64,000 nucleotides of DNA from positions 27,771,701 to 27,835,700 of the forward strand of contig OX637391.1 in assembly GCA_951799425.1 (NCBI GenBank), read 5' to 3'. Position 1 is the first letter of the stretch. Every line of letters begins with the position of its first letter. Position numbers and translations under genes: made by a program. Below, piece by piece: positions 9,721 to 21,276 of the stretch. The notes under the pieces were generated by a model, which was not told the DNA's origin, did no database searches, and worked only from the letters and a program-made list of their open reading frames with translations. This DNA is from Ilex aquifolium (taxonomy: Eukaryota > Streptophyta > Magnoliopsida > Aquifoliales > Aquifoliaceae).

Positions 9721-11413
9721 TGATTAGCACAAAATAGTGTATATTCTTGTGTGCTAATCATCTCACTTCATTTGCTTTTGCAGTTTAAATGATGCGAATT
9801 GTGTTAGTTGAAGTATTAACGATGCTATTTGGTGTTTGCAGTTGCAAGGCCCTAAATAAGGCTTCTTAAGGCCTTCCCAAATGCATTGGGATGTTTGGGG
9901 GCGAAGGAAAGGTTAAAGTAAAGCTCAGAAGTTGAAAAAAATCAGAAAGAAACAGAGAAACCGTACCGGTACTGTACCATACCGGTACTGTACCATACCA
10001 GTACGCAGTACCAGTACGCCGAAGCTACTGGTGTTCTACCGATACGCAGTACCAGTACGGCACAGTACCAGTACTCAGTACCGGTACTGTCTGCTGAGTC
10101 TGCCCCGAATCTCTGCATTTTAAGATCTGCTGCTTTGAGGGTCCCACCATCAGCTCTCCTTGACACGCCCACAATACTATTCACCACTTTTACACTTTTG
10201 ATTGGATGTTGGAGGCTTGGGTGATCAATGAAGAGAGAAAAGAGAGGAGGAGCTGGGTGTGCAGACAAGCTCTGCACTCCCCTGTCCAGGCCATCCCTGC
10301 TGCACCCTACTGATGCGGGTCACTTCAGGGAGCTAGAGGACCACTCCAGGCACGTTTTTTGGGAGGCCAAGCTCTCCAATGTTCAGCATTCTATAGCATT
10401 GAAGAGATATCAACATAAGGATATAGAGAGAGAAGCTCCAGGCGTAGAAGAAGATGAATAGTAGTTTTAGAGAGAGAAAGTTGTGATTTTTTGCATTTCT
10501 TCTACTGCATTGTCTTGTAATCAATGGTATGAACCTTTAGAATTTCATTGAATGTCATTAATGCTATTTACCTTCATGTTCCTGGCTAGTTTAATGCTCT
10601 TCTAAAGTTTCTACCATTAATGCTTCAAGTCTTTCATTGTCTTAGCTGTTAAAAAAATGGGATTGAAATGCTTTCACTTTTAGCTTGTGTTTTATTGCAT
10701 TTAGTGACTCCAGAACTTCATATTTTTGAAATGCACTCTCTTTACATTGTCACTTTCATTTCAAGTATGAGTAGCTAAATCCTTTAGTTGGCAAGACCAA
10801 GGGGAATCTCCCTTTGGGTATACCATTTCAACTCCTTCTCCTCCCTCCCTTTAGAGTCCAATGGTTCGGTTTGACTAGATTGAAGGTGGATGATTCGGTG
10901 AGTCTTTGATAATCCATAGGCCTAGTAACGGTTTATGCTTAGATACTCACCGACATCATCCTCGGTTTTCCATGAATCAATCGTTCATTCATGCTCAATC
11001 GGAGGAGTGATTTGAGTTGAGATGGTATACCCATTGGAGTGACCTCTTGGAATTGCCAACACTTGCTTTCTCATTTCATTTTCACCAAAACACATTTCAC
11101 CAAACAACTTTCCACCACAAGAATTTTTACACTTTCTTTTCCCAAAATCACTTTCAAATTGGTTTACTTCCTTCCCCGTGGAAACGACCTTGGAATACCA
11201 CCAAGTAAAACACGACTCACGAAAGTCTCCTTGCGATAGGGGAGCATTTTTGTGCATTAAAATATCACATTTCCACTAACCTATTTCCTTTCCCCTTGCC
11301 CTTTTCTTTTGACACTATCCCAAGGGAGAGTGACACTCCCTTTCGTTCATACACTTTGGCTTCTAAGGGATAGTATTTAAGGGGTTAGGAATAACATCGT
11401 TTTTGCTCAATCA
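9721..11413 (+). repeat. E2 5' LTR
   Basis: Begins TGATTAGCAC and ends CTCAATCA. The palindrome-rich block lies at about 9,960-10,100, with repeated variants of GTACCGGTAC. A U5 hairpin with a 5-bp stem (CTTGG/CCAAG) lies at 11,189-11,205, and the GGGAG...CTCCC inverted repeat at about 11,322-11,342. Confidence 0.92.
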
Positions 11414-11416
11414 TTT

Positions 11417-11434
11417 TGGCGCCGTTGCCGGGGA
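11417..11434 (+). promoter_or_regulatory. E2 primer binding site
   Basis: TGGCGCCGTTGCCGGGGA, the canonical Athila-type PBS (attributed to tRNA-Asp), three bases after the LTR. Confidence 0.88.
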
Positions 11435-11570
11435 AGGTAAAGCGCCTAGTTCGGAGGTGATTTTGGACGGCATGGTAAGTCTCGTGATTTTCATCACGGG
11501 CCAAGGTATGTCGTCTCTTTTGTATATATTTTGTTTTAGTTTGTGTTTTATATAATGTCTTATAATTATT

Positions 11571-12377
11571 ATGAAAATGTATCAAATGTCCTCATATTAT
11601 GAAAATGTGTGTGAGATTTGTGATGACTATGGGCTCATCTCTTGTGTGTGCCCAATAAATTATCCGGTTGAAGACTTTGCATGCGAAGGTTCAAATTCAT
11701 TTTTGGCCTCCGAAAATTTTTACCCCAACCATTATGATACACCGAGTTATTCGAGTTATGGTTGGGAGAATGAACCTTATAATTTTTCATCCGATCTCAC
11801 ACCACCAAATGAATTTTACCACTGTCCAACATATGGGAACTCAACCGAAGAAGAATTGGAAAATATTTTGTGCGATTTTATGCAATACCAAATGGAATTC
11901 AATGCTCAAATAACCCAACAACTTAATACATTGACTAATGCTATAATTGCTATGCATGAAGAACAACATCTTGAGCATAGTCAATGTATTGAGGATGATC
12001 ATCCCAATGGAATGCATATTGATGTTGAATCTCCCACCACTCTAGATTGTGAAACATTTAATGAGGATATCATCTCACATGAGACTAATGAGCCCAAGGT
12101 CATTTTTCCATCTATGAGTGGTGTTGAGATTCACATTTCTCAACTTGGGGAGGGCATTGCAATGGAGTTAAGGGTAGAAACTTATAAAGAGAAATTGTAC
12201 ACTCCATTGTTGGGATTGCATAAACTTGCCTATAGCTTTGTTTGGTTGAGAAATTTTAATGATTATCTTTTGTATTGTTGGATAGATTGGTTTGGAAGGG
12301 CATTTATACAACAAAAAAATTTTAAAATCAAAAAAATCAATGGGCGCAAGCTCATATCCGAATTGAAGCCGGATTGA
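11571..12377 (+). CDS. E2 zinc-knuckle protein (268 aa)
   Basis: An open frame with the same layout as the E1 and E4 proteins: N-terminal knuckle, acidic Tyr/Pro-rich centre, Gln-rich helical segment, and basic C-terminus ending 'GRKLISELKPD'. Only one knuckle remains (Cys at about residues 14, 17 and 27) and the His ligand is replaced by Leu ('YGLIS'), so zinc binding is doubtful. An ATG at 11,555 in another frame matches the probable original start; a 1-bp change appears to have shifted the N-terminus. No enzymatic domain. Probably a nucleocapsid-like accessory product; function not recognised beyond that. Confidence 0.65.
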   Translation: MKMYQMSSYYENVCEICDDYGLISCVCPINYPVEDFACEGSNSFLASENFYPNHYDTPSYSSYGWENEPYNFSSDLTPPNEFYHCPTYGNSTEEELENILCDFMQYQMEFNAQITQQLNTLTNAIIAMHEEQHLEHSQCIEDDHPNGMHIDVESPTTLDCETFNEDIISHETNEPKVIFPSMSGVEIHISQLGEGIAMELRVETYKEKLYTPLLGLHKLAYSFVWLRNFNDYLLYCWIDWFGRAFIQQKNFKIKKINGRKLISELKPD

Positions 12378-12682
12378 CATGAGCCCTTTTTGTTTTGTTT
12401 CCATGTACATAGTAGTTACATTTCTTTTATTGTTATATCTTTATTTTTATTTTGTTGTAGTGTAGAAGTTGTTTACATCTCCCTAATTTGGATTCATTTC
12501 ATTTTGAGCATCATCGTAGAAAATCTCATTCAATATCATGTGCGATTTTAAGTTGGGGGGTGTAAACAAACTTTTTTGTTTTCCCTTTAATGTGTATACT
12601 AAAGAAAAAGAAAAAAAAAAGGGGGGGGGGGGTATCTCATTCCCCATTTTTACTTTCATTTTTCTCATTGCATGATTCCTTG

Positions 12683-12720
12683 TGCATTGAGGACAATGCA
12701 TGGTTCAAGTTGGGGGGGTG
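12683..12720 (+). promoter_or_regulatory. E2 conserved hairpin plus internal polypurine tract
   Basis: Hairpin TGCATTG-AGGA-CAATGCA at 12,683-12,700 and AAGTTGGGGGGGTG at 12,707-12,720. A second PPT-like tract lies at about 12,550-12,562, as in E1. Confidence 0.7.
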
Positions 12721-14359
12721 AGGTGCAGCATTAACATTTTCCACTACTTTTTGTATAGAATAATGGAAAATGTGAAAATTTTGAAAAATTTTGGTTCCAA
12801 TATTGAACTATATTCCCCTATCCTAATGGTTATGAGATTTGTGATTACTTGATCTTCATTTTGAACTTTGAATACATGAGCACATTATGGAAATTTATCC
12901 TATTGTTAAGAGTATCACATACTTGTTTGTTTTTGAACTCAACCATAAGTGCACCATGAACTTGTAATTTTGGCAATTTACGGATTGAGTTCACATTTTA
13001 GTGCTTGACATGAATAGTGGAGATGAGTAAGTACCCATGTGAACTTTAGTGCCAATTCTTGTTGGAGGGAACTTACAAGTACTCAAGGAATAATTTTTCA
13101 AATTCCAAATTTGTTCAATAATCTCATTATGCTTGTTTTGGTTAGGTGCATTTGGGTAGTTGATTTACTTTGTCTTGAAATGTACAATGCTCCCCTATGC
13201 TTATCTACAGATGATCTTAGGCCATTTTTGAATGCTTTGAGCCTTTGCCTTTTTCTTGTGAAAATTTTATCCTTAGTGCCGTGATTGAGCCTTATTGTAA
13301 ATTCGTTTCCATGCCACACATGTAACCAAGCCAATGAAAATGATAAATATCTACCTTACCTTGGTTGTTCCTAGTGCTAAGTATGAGTGATGATAAAAGA
13401 GAAGGAAGTATGGTGTGGAAAATCAAACAATAGGTATGAAGGATGTTGAAACTCAAAAGAGTTGACTATCAAAAGAATGAAAATCCAAGAAAATGAGAAA
13501 AAGGAGTGAAAAGGAGAAAAGAAACAAAGAGTGTGGTGATGGTGTTAGCCTAGAAATCCCATAAAAAGGGAGATCTTTTTGAAATAAAGGTCATTCACTC
13601 GGAACAACCCTCTTTGTTATCCTATATCCTTCATTTCATTTGCCTCAATATCACCCCAAGGCCTCATTACTACCCGTGAAAGTCCTACATGATCTAGAGA
13701 AGCATGGGGGATGCATACTTTTAAAGAACAAGAGAAGTTGATTTTGCTATCTAATGCCCTAGCATTCCTTTCATGAGATTATGCCAAGGTTGTTTCATTT
13801 TTATGCATGAACTTCATTTTTGGATTATATGTGAGCTTATTTCGTTTTGAGCACAAGATTCCATCTCACATATACACATGGAGAGCATGCCAAGATAACT
13901 AGAGTGTGATTCATTGTGAGAGACACCCTTGGTGAGTTTGCATCGAAGCTTAATTTGGATAGCCAAAGTGAATGTGAATTCCATTGTGCAAATGTTTAAA
14001 TTACATGTTCATTTCACACACACACGAGTTTGAAAATGAATGTGTATGTGGATACTCTAGAATAACATTTAAGGCTATGATGTGCCTCATGTGTGATTAG
14101 TTCGGGTGTGTTGAGCAAGCTATTTTGACATCCCAGTGCTAATTAAGATAAGAGAATATGCTTTAATATTGGATACTAAAAAAAAGAAGTTTGTAGGTAC
14201 CTTCACTGAAAACCTTCACGAGACAAAACTCGTCCACTAGGGATCACCTAGGGGTTTAAAGGCTTGTTGCATGTGCTAAATGCAATTGCGGAATTAGTAT
14301 ATGTTTTATTTTGTTTGCATGCTTTTTACATTTTGTTTGCTAAGGGACTAGCAAAACCT
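12721..14359 (+). other. E2 conserved 3' noncoding region
   Basis: Aligned by eye to the E1 region with scattered small indels; no coding frame is supported. Inverted repeats occur at 14,218-14,233 (ACGAG/CTCGT), 14,237-14,251 (CTAGG/CCTAG) and 14,267-14,285 (TTGCAT/ATGCAA). Confidence 0.7.
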
Positions 14360-14372
14360 AAGTGGGGGGGTG
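14360..14372 (+). promoter_or_regulatory. E2 terminal polypurine tract
   Basis: AAGTGGGGGGGTG directly before the 3' LTR start. Confidence 0.85.
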
Positions 14373-16044
14373 TGATTAGCACAAAATAGTGTATATTCTT
14401 GTGTGCTAATCATCTCACTTCATTTGCTTTTGCAGTTTAAATGATGCGAATTGTGTTAGTTGAAGTATTAATGATGCTATTTGGTGTTTACAGTTGCAAG
14501 GCCCTAAATAAGGCTTCTTAAGGCCTTCCCAAATGCATTGGGATGTTTGGGGGCGAAGGAAAGGTTAATGTAAAGCTCAGAAGTTGAAAAAAATCAGAAA
14601 GAAACAGAGAAACCGTACCGGTATGCAGTACCGGTACTGTACCATACCGGTACGCAGTACCAGTACGCCGAAGCTACTGGTGTTCTACCGATACGTAGTA
14701 CCGGTACTCAGTACCGGTACTGTCTATTGAGTCTGCCCCGAATCTCTGCATTCCAAGATTTGCTGCTCTGAGGGTCCCACCATCAGCTCTCCCTGACACG
14801 CCCACAATACTATTCACCACTTTTACAATTTTGATTGGATGTTGGAGGCTTGGGTGATCAATGAAGAGAGAGAAGAGAGGAGGAGTTGGGTGTGCAGACA
14901 AGCTCTGCACTCCCCTGTCTAGGCCATCCTTGCTGCACCCTACTGATAGGGGTCACTTCAGGGAGCTAGAGGACCACTCCAGGCATGTTTTTGGGGAGGC
15001 CAAGCTCTCCAATGTTCAGCATTCTATAGCATTGAAGAGATATCAACATAAGGATATAGAGAGAGAAGCTCCAGGCGTAGAAGAAGATGAATAGCAGTTT
15101 TAGAGAGAGAAAGTTGTGATTTTTTTGCATTTCTTCTACTGCATTGTCTTGTAATCAATGGTATGAACCTTTAGAATTTCATTGAATGTCATTAATGCTA
15201 TTTACCTTCATGTTCCTGGCTAGTTTAATGCTTCTAAAGTTTCTACCATTAATGCTTCAAGTCTTTCATTGTCTTAGCTGTAAAAAAATGGGATTGAAAT
15301 GCTTTCACTTTTAGCTTGTGTTTTATTGCATTTAGTGACTCTAGAACTTCATATTTTTGCAATGCACTCTCTTTACATTGTCACTTTTATTTCAAGTATG
15401 AGTAGCTAAATCCTTTAGTCGGCAAGACCAAGGGGAATCTCCCTTTGGGTATACCATTTCAACTCCTTCTCCTCCCTCCTTTTAGAGTCCAATGGTTCAG
15501 TTTGACTAGATTGAAGGTGGATGATTCGGTGAGTCTTTGATAATCCGTAGGCCTAGTCACGGTTTATGCTTAGATACTCACCGACATCATCCTCGGCTTT
15601 CCATGAATCAATCGTTCATTCATACTTAATCGGAGGAGTGATTTGAGTTGAGATGGTATACCCATTGGAGTGACCTCTTGGAATTGCCAACACTTGCTTT
15701 CTCATTTCATTTTCACCAAAACACATTTTACCAAACAACATTCCACCACAAGAATTTTTACACTTTCTTTTCCCAAAATCACTTTCAAATTGGTTTACTT
15801 CCTTCCCCGTGGAAACGACCTTGGAATATCACCAAGTAAAACACGACCCACGAAAGTCTCCTTGCGATTGGGGAGCATTTTTGTGCATTCACATATCACA
15901 TTTCCACCAACCTATTTCCTTTCCCCTTGCCCTTTTCTTTTGACACTATCCCAAGGGAGAGTGACACTCCCTTTCGTTCATACACTTTGGCTTCTAAGGG
16001 ATAGTATTTAAGGGGTTAGGAATAACACCGTTTTTGCTCAATCA
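14373..16044 (+). repeat. E2 3' LTR
   Basis: Matches the 5' LTR closely but is 21 bp shorter; the loss maps by eye to the palindrome block (about 14,613-14,725). Confidence 0.92.
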
Positions 16045-16049
16045 CTACA
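16045..16049. repeat. Target site duplication of E2, right copy (CTACA)
   Basis: Exact repeat of 9,716-9,720. Confidence 0.93.
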
Positions 16050-16910
16050 TTGCACAGAATTGAAAAGGAAAATCCTTATTTACACATTAAGGAATTTGAG
16101 GATATAGTTGCAACCTTCGTCACTAACTATGCTATGGAAGACATAGCTCATTTGAAATTGTTTCCCTTTTCCCTCAAGGACAAAGCCAAAACATGGTTGA
16201 ATTCCTTGCGGCCTCGATCCAGCACCTCTTGGGCTCAAATGCTTTATGAGTATTTGAATAATTTTTTCCCGGTGCATAGAACCACCACTTCAAAAAGGCA
16301 AATTCAAAACTTTTCGAAAAAGCCCAATGAGCAATTTTATAATTGTTGGGAGCACTACAAGGAATTGCTCCAATCCATACCACATCATGGTTTTGAATCA
16401 TGGCAATTGGTGAGTTTTTTCTATGAAGGAATCACACCGGGCCATAGACAATTCATCGACATAATGTGTAATGACAAGTTCTTAAACAAGGACCCCGTTG
16501 AGGCCCTAGACTACTTTAGTACATTGGCGCAAAATGCCAAATCTTGGGATATCACGGATCCCGCCGATGTACCGAGGTCTTCTCCGGGTAGTAATCAAGC
16601 ACAAGGGGGAGGGATGTATGACTTGAGAGACCGAGAAGAGTTGCTCTCTAAAATCACTAGGTTGTCATGAAAGGTGGAGAATTTAGAAGTCAATAGGAGA
16701 CATGAGGTGTCCAATGTTTCAAAGGCCGATGAGTTTTGCTCAATTTGTGAGAGTGTGGAGCATTCCATATCGGATTGCCCTAACATTCGAAGTGGCAAGC
16801 AAATTGATAAGACCATTGTGCCAAAAGTCTCAACCAAAACCACATTGCCAATAAAGCAAGAGACTAAGGGTGACACCGAAGGAGGTGAAGTGAGTGAGAA
16901 AGAGAAAGTG
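16050..16910 (+). pseudogene. E3 Athila-type gag, part 2 (capsid-like core and zinc knuckle)
   Basis: This is the conserved retrotransposon gag core (PF03732-like): 'ENPYLHIKEFEDI', then 'LKLFPFSLKDKAKTWLNSL', then 'FFP..TTSKRQIQNF' and 'NEQFYNCWEHYKELL', a set typical of Athila gag. A TGA at 16,668-16,670 interrupts it before a coiled segment and one CCHC knuckle ('CSICESVEHSISDC'), whose ligands are intact. The reading ends at 16,910, where sequence switches without warning to E4 LTR. Protease to integrase of E3 are missing. Gag would package element RNA in cytoplasmic particles. Confidence 0.85.
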
Positions 16911-17670
16911 GTTGATTGCCTTGGACAAGCTAGGACAACACCCCCATGGTAGCCCACTTCCCTCCTATGCCTTCTTTAATGCAAAGCCTCAAAAGTCCTC
17001 CAAATGTGTAAGGGAAGCATGTGCTTGTGTAAGATAATGTTGGGGAGCAAGTGGGAGAAGATTAGGTGGGACCCCCAAGCCGCAAAGTTGAGTTGCAGGC
17101 TGTTTTTCGCATTCTGGGCAAGACCTGCCGGAAGAACGATGACAACCTTCCGGAAGGTTTAACCTACTGGAATCTGGTGACAGCTCTGGACCAGTTTTGG
17201 TAGAAAAATAATAAATTTTGATCCAACCGTTAGATTGAGCTGAAATTTTGACATAATAAAAAGGACATCCATATCTACAACTTTCATGTTTTTCACTTTT
17301 TCAAATTCGAAGTAGATCATGGTCAAATTTAAGAAAAATAGTGGTACAGTGTCAAAATTACGAAATTCCAGTGGGCTAAACCTTCCGGAAGGTCTTCATA
17401 AACCTTCCGGAAGGTCTTCATCCAAAATGCATTTTTCTTGATTTCTTTACCTTCCAAGCCTCTCAATCCTCATTTCATGAGTCCACCACTTCACCTCACA
17501 TCCAACATAGTTGCAAAGTCCTAAAATCCATCATTTAAGCTATCAAAACATGCAACATCAAAATATCAACATTATTCACAACTTTGGCTAACACTAAGTA
17601 CTTAAATGCAAAAGTTGAGTTAAAATGCATATAATGAGGCCATCAAATATGCAATATTTTGCTCTCATCA
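16911..17670 (-). repeat. E4 3' LTR, truncated
   Basis: Co-linear with 22,435-23,194. It contains CCTTCCGGAAGG palindromes at about 17,149 and in a pair at 17,384-17,415. Confidence 0.88.
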
Positions 17671-17684
17671 CACCCCCCAACTTA
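17671..17684 (-). promoter_or_regulatory. E4 terminal polypurine tract
   Basis: CACCCCCCAACTTA on the plus strand, i.e. TAAGTTGGGGGGTG on the coding strand, next to the 3' LTR. Confidence 0.85.
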
Positions 17685-19384
17685 AGCTTTGCTAGTCCCT
17701 AGCAAACAAAATGTCAAAGCAAGCAAACAAAAAATAAACCTATACTAATTCCGAAATTGCATTTAGCATATGCAATAAGCCTTTAAACCCCTAGGTGATC
17801 CCTAGTGGACGAATTTTGTCTCGTGAAGGTTTCCAGTGAAGGTACCTACAAACTTCTTTTGCTAATATCCAATATTTAAAGCATATTCCCCTATCTTAAC
17901 TAGCAATGGGATTTCAAAAATAGCTTTGTTCAAAACACCCGAACTAAAAACAAATGAAACACATTATAGATTTAAATGCTATTCTAGAGTATTCACCTAC
18001 ACATTCATTTTCAAACTCGTGTGTGTGTGGAATGAACATGTAATTTAAGCATTTACTCAACGTAATTCACATTCACATGGCTATCCAAATTAAGCTTCGA
18101 TGCAAAAACTCACCAAGGGTGTTCTCTCAACATTGAATCACTCATGATTATCCTAGCATGCTCTCCATGTGTATATGTGAGATAGAATCTTGTGCTCAAA
18201 ACAAAGTGCTCACATATAATCCAAAAATGAAGCACATGTATAAAAATGAAACAACCTTGGCATAATCTCATGAAAGTAATGCTAGGGCATTAGATAGCAA
18301 AATTAACTTTACTTTTTCTTTAAAAGTGTGCCTTCCCCATGCTTCTCTAGATCATTTAGGACTTTCAAGGGTTATAATGGGGCCTTGGGGTGGTATCTAG
18401 GTAGGTGAAATGAAGGGTATAGGATAACAAAGAGGGTTGTTCCGAGTGAGAGACTTTAAATCTTGGACAAACACTTCCCTTTTCATGGGATTTTGATTCT
18501 CACACCATCACCAATTCTTTGTTTATTTTCTTTTCTTTTCTTTTCCTTATCATTCTTTTCTTTTTTTTCTTCTTTCACCCATTTTTCTCCTTCTCTTGTA
18601 TTTTATCATTCTTTTCCGTTTGAAATCTTTGAGTTCCAACATCATTCATCCTTTTTGTTTGAGTTTCCACACCATACTTCCTTCTCTTTTATGATTACTC
18701 ATACTTAGCTCTAGGAACAACCAAGATAAGGTAGATATTTATCATTTTCATTGGCTTGGTCAAATGTATGGCATAGAAACGAATTCAATTAGGCTCAACC
18801 ATGGCACTAGGGATAAATTTTTCACAAGAAAAAGGCTAAGGCTCAAAGCAAATCAAAGATGGCCTAAGATCATTTCTAGATAGGCATGGGAGAGCACATT
18901 GCATTTCAAGACAAAGTCAATCAACTACACAAATGCACCTAACCAAAACAAGCATAATGAGATTATTGAACAAATGTGAAATTTGAAAAATTGTTCCTTG
19001 AGTACATGTAAGTTCCCTCCAACAAGAATTGGCACTAAAGCTCACATGGGTTCTTACTCATCTCCACTATTCATGTCAAGCACTAAAATGTGAACTCAAT
19101 CCGTAAATTACCAAAATTACAAGTTCATGGTGCACTATGGTTAAGTTTGAAAGAAAACACATATGTGATACTCTTGGCAATAGGATAAACTTCTATAATA
19201 TGCTCATGTATTCAAAGTTCAAAATGAAGATCAAGCAATTCACAAATCCCATAACAACTAAGATAGAGGAATATAGTTCAATATTGAATATTTTTCACAA
19301 AAATGTTCCAAATTTTTTTTAAAATTTTCACATTTCCAACTTATTCTATACAAAAAGTGGCGGAACATGTAAATGGTGCACCTC
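17685..19384 (-). other. E4 conserved 3' noncoding region
   Basis: Reverse-strand counterpart of the E1 and E2 noncoding block. Inverted repeats lie at 17,757-17,775, 17,791-17,805 and 17,809-17,824; in the last, one G-C pair becomes a G-U wobble. No coding frame is supported. Confidence 0.7.
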
Positions 19385-19420
19385 ACCCCCCAACTTGAAC
19401 TATGCATTGTCCTCAATGCA
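19385..19420 (-). promoter_or_regulatory. E4 conserved hairpin plus internal polypurine tract
   Basis: On the minus strand: hairpin TGCATTG-AGGA-CAATGCA (19,420-19,403) followed by AAGTTGGGGGGTG (19,397-19,385), as in E1 and E2; one flanking base is uncertain. Confidence 0.68.
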
Positions 19421-19654
19421 CAAAGAATCATGCAATGAGAAAAATGAAAGAAAGTGGAAAAATAAGATACACCCTTTTTCTCTTTTTTTTTTTTTTTAAA
19501 TTTAAATAATTTTTTTTTTTAGAGGAGGTATGTCGAAGAGTTGAATAGAGCAGAAGGAGAGGACAAAGCTTGGGAGCTTGAGGTTTGGGGGAAATGTAAA
19601 GGGTTTTTCAAAAATTTTAACATAAAACCCTCTTTTTTTAGCATTTTGGGCAAA

Positions 19655-19958
19655 ACCTTCCGGAAGGTCGATAGAAACCTTCCGAAAGGTTTGAGCAGGA
19701 ACAGTTGAATAAAGAAGTCAACAGGTAAAACCTTCCGGAAGGTAGGTTTATTCCAGTAGACAAAACCTTCCGGAAGGTTTCACTCCAGTAGGCAAAATCT
19801 TCCGGAAGGTCGATGAAACCTTCCGGAAGGTTTTGCTTATTGCCTGAGGCAAAAAATTCCAGTAGGCAAAACCTTCCGGAAGGTCAATGAAACCTTCCGG
19901 AAGGTGTTGCTCACTGGAATAAAACCTTCCGGAAGGTAGATGAAACCTTCCAGAAGGT
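19655..19958. repeat. Internal array of ACCTTCCGGAAGGT palindromes in E4
   Basis: Ten copies of a 14-bp palindrome in about 300 bp; seven are perfect and three have one or two changes. They are separated by irregular spacers with a recurrent 'ccagtaggcaaa' motif. The array lies between the zinc-knuckle ORF and the internal PPT. The same palindrome occurs in the E4 and E3 LTRs. Confidence 0.88.
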
Positions 19959-20158
19959 ATTGCCTTTTGCTGCAAAACCATTCCATTGCTTTAAAAAAAA
20001 ATTCTCAACCAAACCAAATCTCCTCAACTCCAAAACATTTTAACACCCTTTCTAAGACATATAACCTATCAAAAACTTGAATCACACATATATACACGAA
20101 AATAAAAACAAAGAAGGCTACTTACTATGTACATTAAAACAAACAAAGAGGGCTCTTG

Positions 20159-21145
20159 TCAATCCGGCTTCAATTCGGATATGACCTTACGCCCATTAAT
20201 TTTTTTGATTTTAAAATTTTTTTGTTGTATAAATGCCCTTCTTAAACCATCTATCCAACAATATAAAGGAAAAGGAGTCAAAAATCTCCACCAAACCAAG
20301 ATATAGGCAAGTTTATGCAATACAAAAGGTGGAGTATTCAATTTTTCTTTAAGAGTCTCAACACTTAACTCCATTGCAATGCCCTCCCCAAGTTGAGAAA
20401 TGTGAATCTCAACACCACTCATAGATGGCAAAATGTCATTGGGCTCATTAGCCTTATGCAAGATAATAACTTCATCAAATGTTTCACAATCTATAGTGGT
20501 GGGAGATTCAACATCCATATGCATTTCATTGGGGGGGTCATCCTCAATACATTGACTATGCTCAAGGTGTTGTTCTTCATGCATAACAATTGTAGCATTA
20601 GTCAATGCATTAAGTCGTTGGGCAATGCATTCCATTTGGGCATTGCATTCCATTTGGGATTGCATAAACTCATAAAAAGTATTTTCCAATGCTTGTTCGG
20701 TTGAGTCCTCATATGTTGGATAATGGGGAGATTCATTTGGTGGTGTGAGATCGGATGACCAATCATGAGGTTCATTCTCCCAACCATAACTCGAATAACT
20801 CTGTGTAACATAATGGTTAGGGTAAAAAATTTCGGAGGCCAAATTTGAATTTGAACCTTCGCATTCAAAGTGTTGAACCGGATAATTAATTGGGCATTCA
20901 CTAGTGAGGTGTCCATTTTCACCAAAAATTTCGCAAACGTTTCCAAAATAAGGGGCATTTATAGGGCACTCACTAGTGATGTGTCCATATTCACCACAAA
21001 TCTTGCAAACGTTTTCAAAATAAGAGGCCATTCTTGGGCACTCACTAGTAATATGCCCATACTCATCACAAATCTTACACACATTTTGCAAATTTTGGGC
21101 ATTATATACATTTCCATAATAATTAGAAAACATTACAAAACACAA
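20159..21145 (-). CDS. E4 tandem zinc-knuckle protein (328 aa)
   Basis: The best preserved of the three homologues. The N-terminus keeps the unshifted frame lost in E1 and E2 ('MFSNYYGNVYNAQ'). Knuckles lie at residues 23-36 and 47-60 with all C-C-H-C ligands; a third at 71-84 has Phe for the second Cys ('CEIF'), so it is probably dead. The 24-residue period is kept. The rest is acidic and Tyr/Pro-rich, then Gln-rich, ending with 'QQKNFKIKKINGRKVISELK'. No catalytic motif. Conservation of the same ends in three diverged elements suggests selection on this product during mobility; a nucleocapsid-like or RNA-chaperone role is inference. Confidence 0.75.
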   Translation of the reverse strand: MCFVMFSNYYGNVYNAQNLQNVCKICDEYGHITSECPRMASYFENVCKICGEYGHITSECPINAPYFGNVCEIFGENGHLTSECPINYPVQHFECEGSNSNLASEIFYPNHYVTQSYSSYGWENEPHDWSSDLTPPNESPHYPTYEDSTEQALENTFYEFMQSQMECNAQMECIAQRLNALTNATIVMHEEQHLEHSQCIEDDPPNEMHMDVESPTTIDCETFDEVIILHKANEPNDILPSMSGVEIHISQLGEGIAMELSVETLKEKLNTPPFVLHKLAYILVWWRFLTPFPLYCWIDGLRRAFIQQKNFKIKKINGRKVISELKPD

Positions 21146-21255
21146 ACTAAAATAAAATATTTACAAGTTAGACGACATACCTTGGCCCGTGATGAAAATC
21201 ACAAGACTTACCTTATGCCGTCCCAAAATCCCCTCTTGAACTCAACGCTTAACCT

Positions 21256-21273
21256 TCCCCGGCAACGGCGCCA
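21256..21273 (-). promoter_or_regulatory. E4 primer binding site
   Basis: Reverse complement is TGGCGCCGTTGCCGGGGA, identical to the E2 PBS, three bases from the LTR. Confidence 0.88.
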
Positions 21274-21276
21274 AAA

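Larger units (their letters stand above)
9721..16044 (+). mobile_element. E2: non-autonomous Athila-related LTR retrotransposon
   Basis: A complete 6.3-kb element with LTRs of 1,693 and 1,672 bp, PBS, terminal PPT and TSD CTACA. It has the same architecture as E1: one zinc-knuckle ORF, internal hairpin and PPT, then noncoding 3' sequence. Outside the palindrome block, the first ~240 bp of the LTRs differ at only 3 positions (about 1.2%), so it is younger than E1. It is inserted in the gag of E3, which dates it as later than E3. Confidence 0.93.

Noticed and set aside
19655-19958. CRISPR-like array because of regular-looking repeats.
   Set aside because: Plant nuclear context, irregular spacers that themselves repeat, and fully palindromic units shared with an LTR.
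19655-19981. A repetitive 'PSGRF' protein encoded across the E4 palindrome array.
   Set aside because: The repeat is palindromic DNA and gives similar peptides in any frame; no start context or conservation in E1 or E2.
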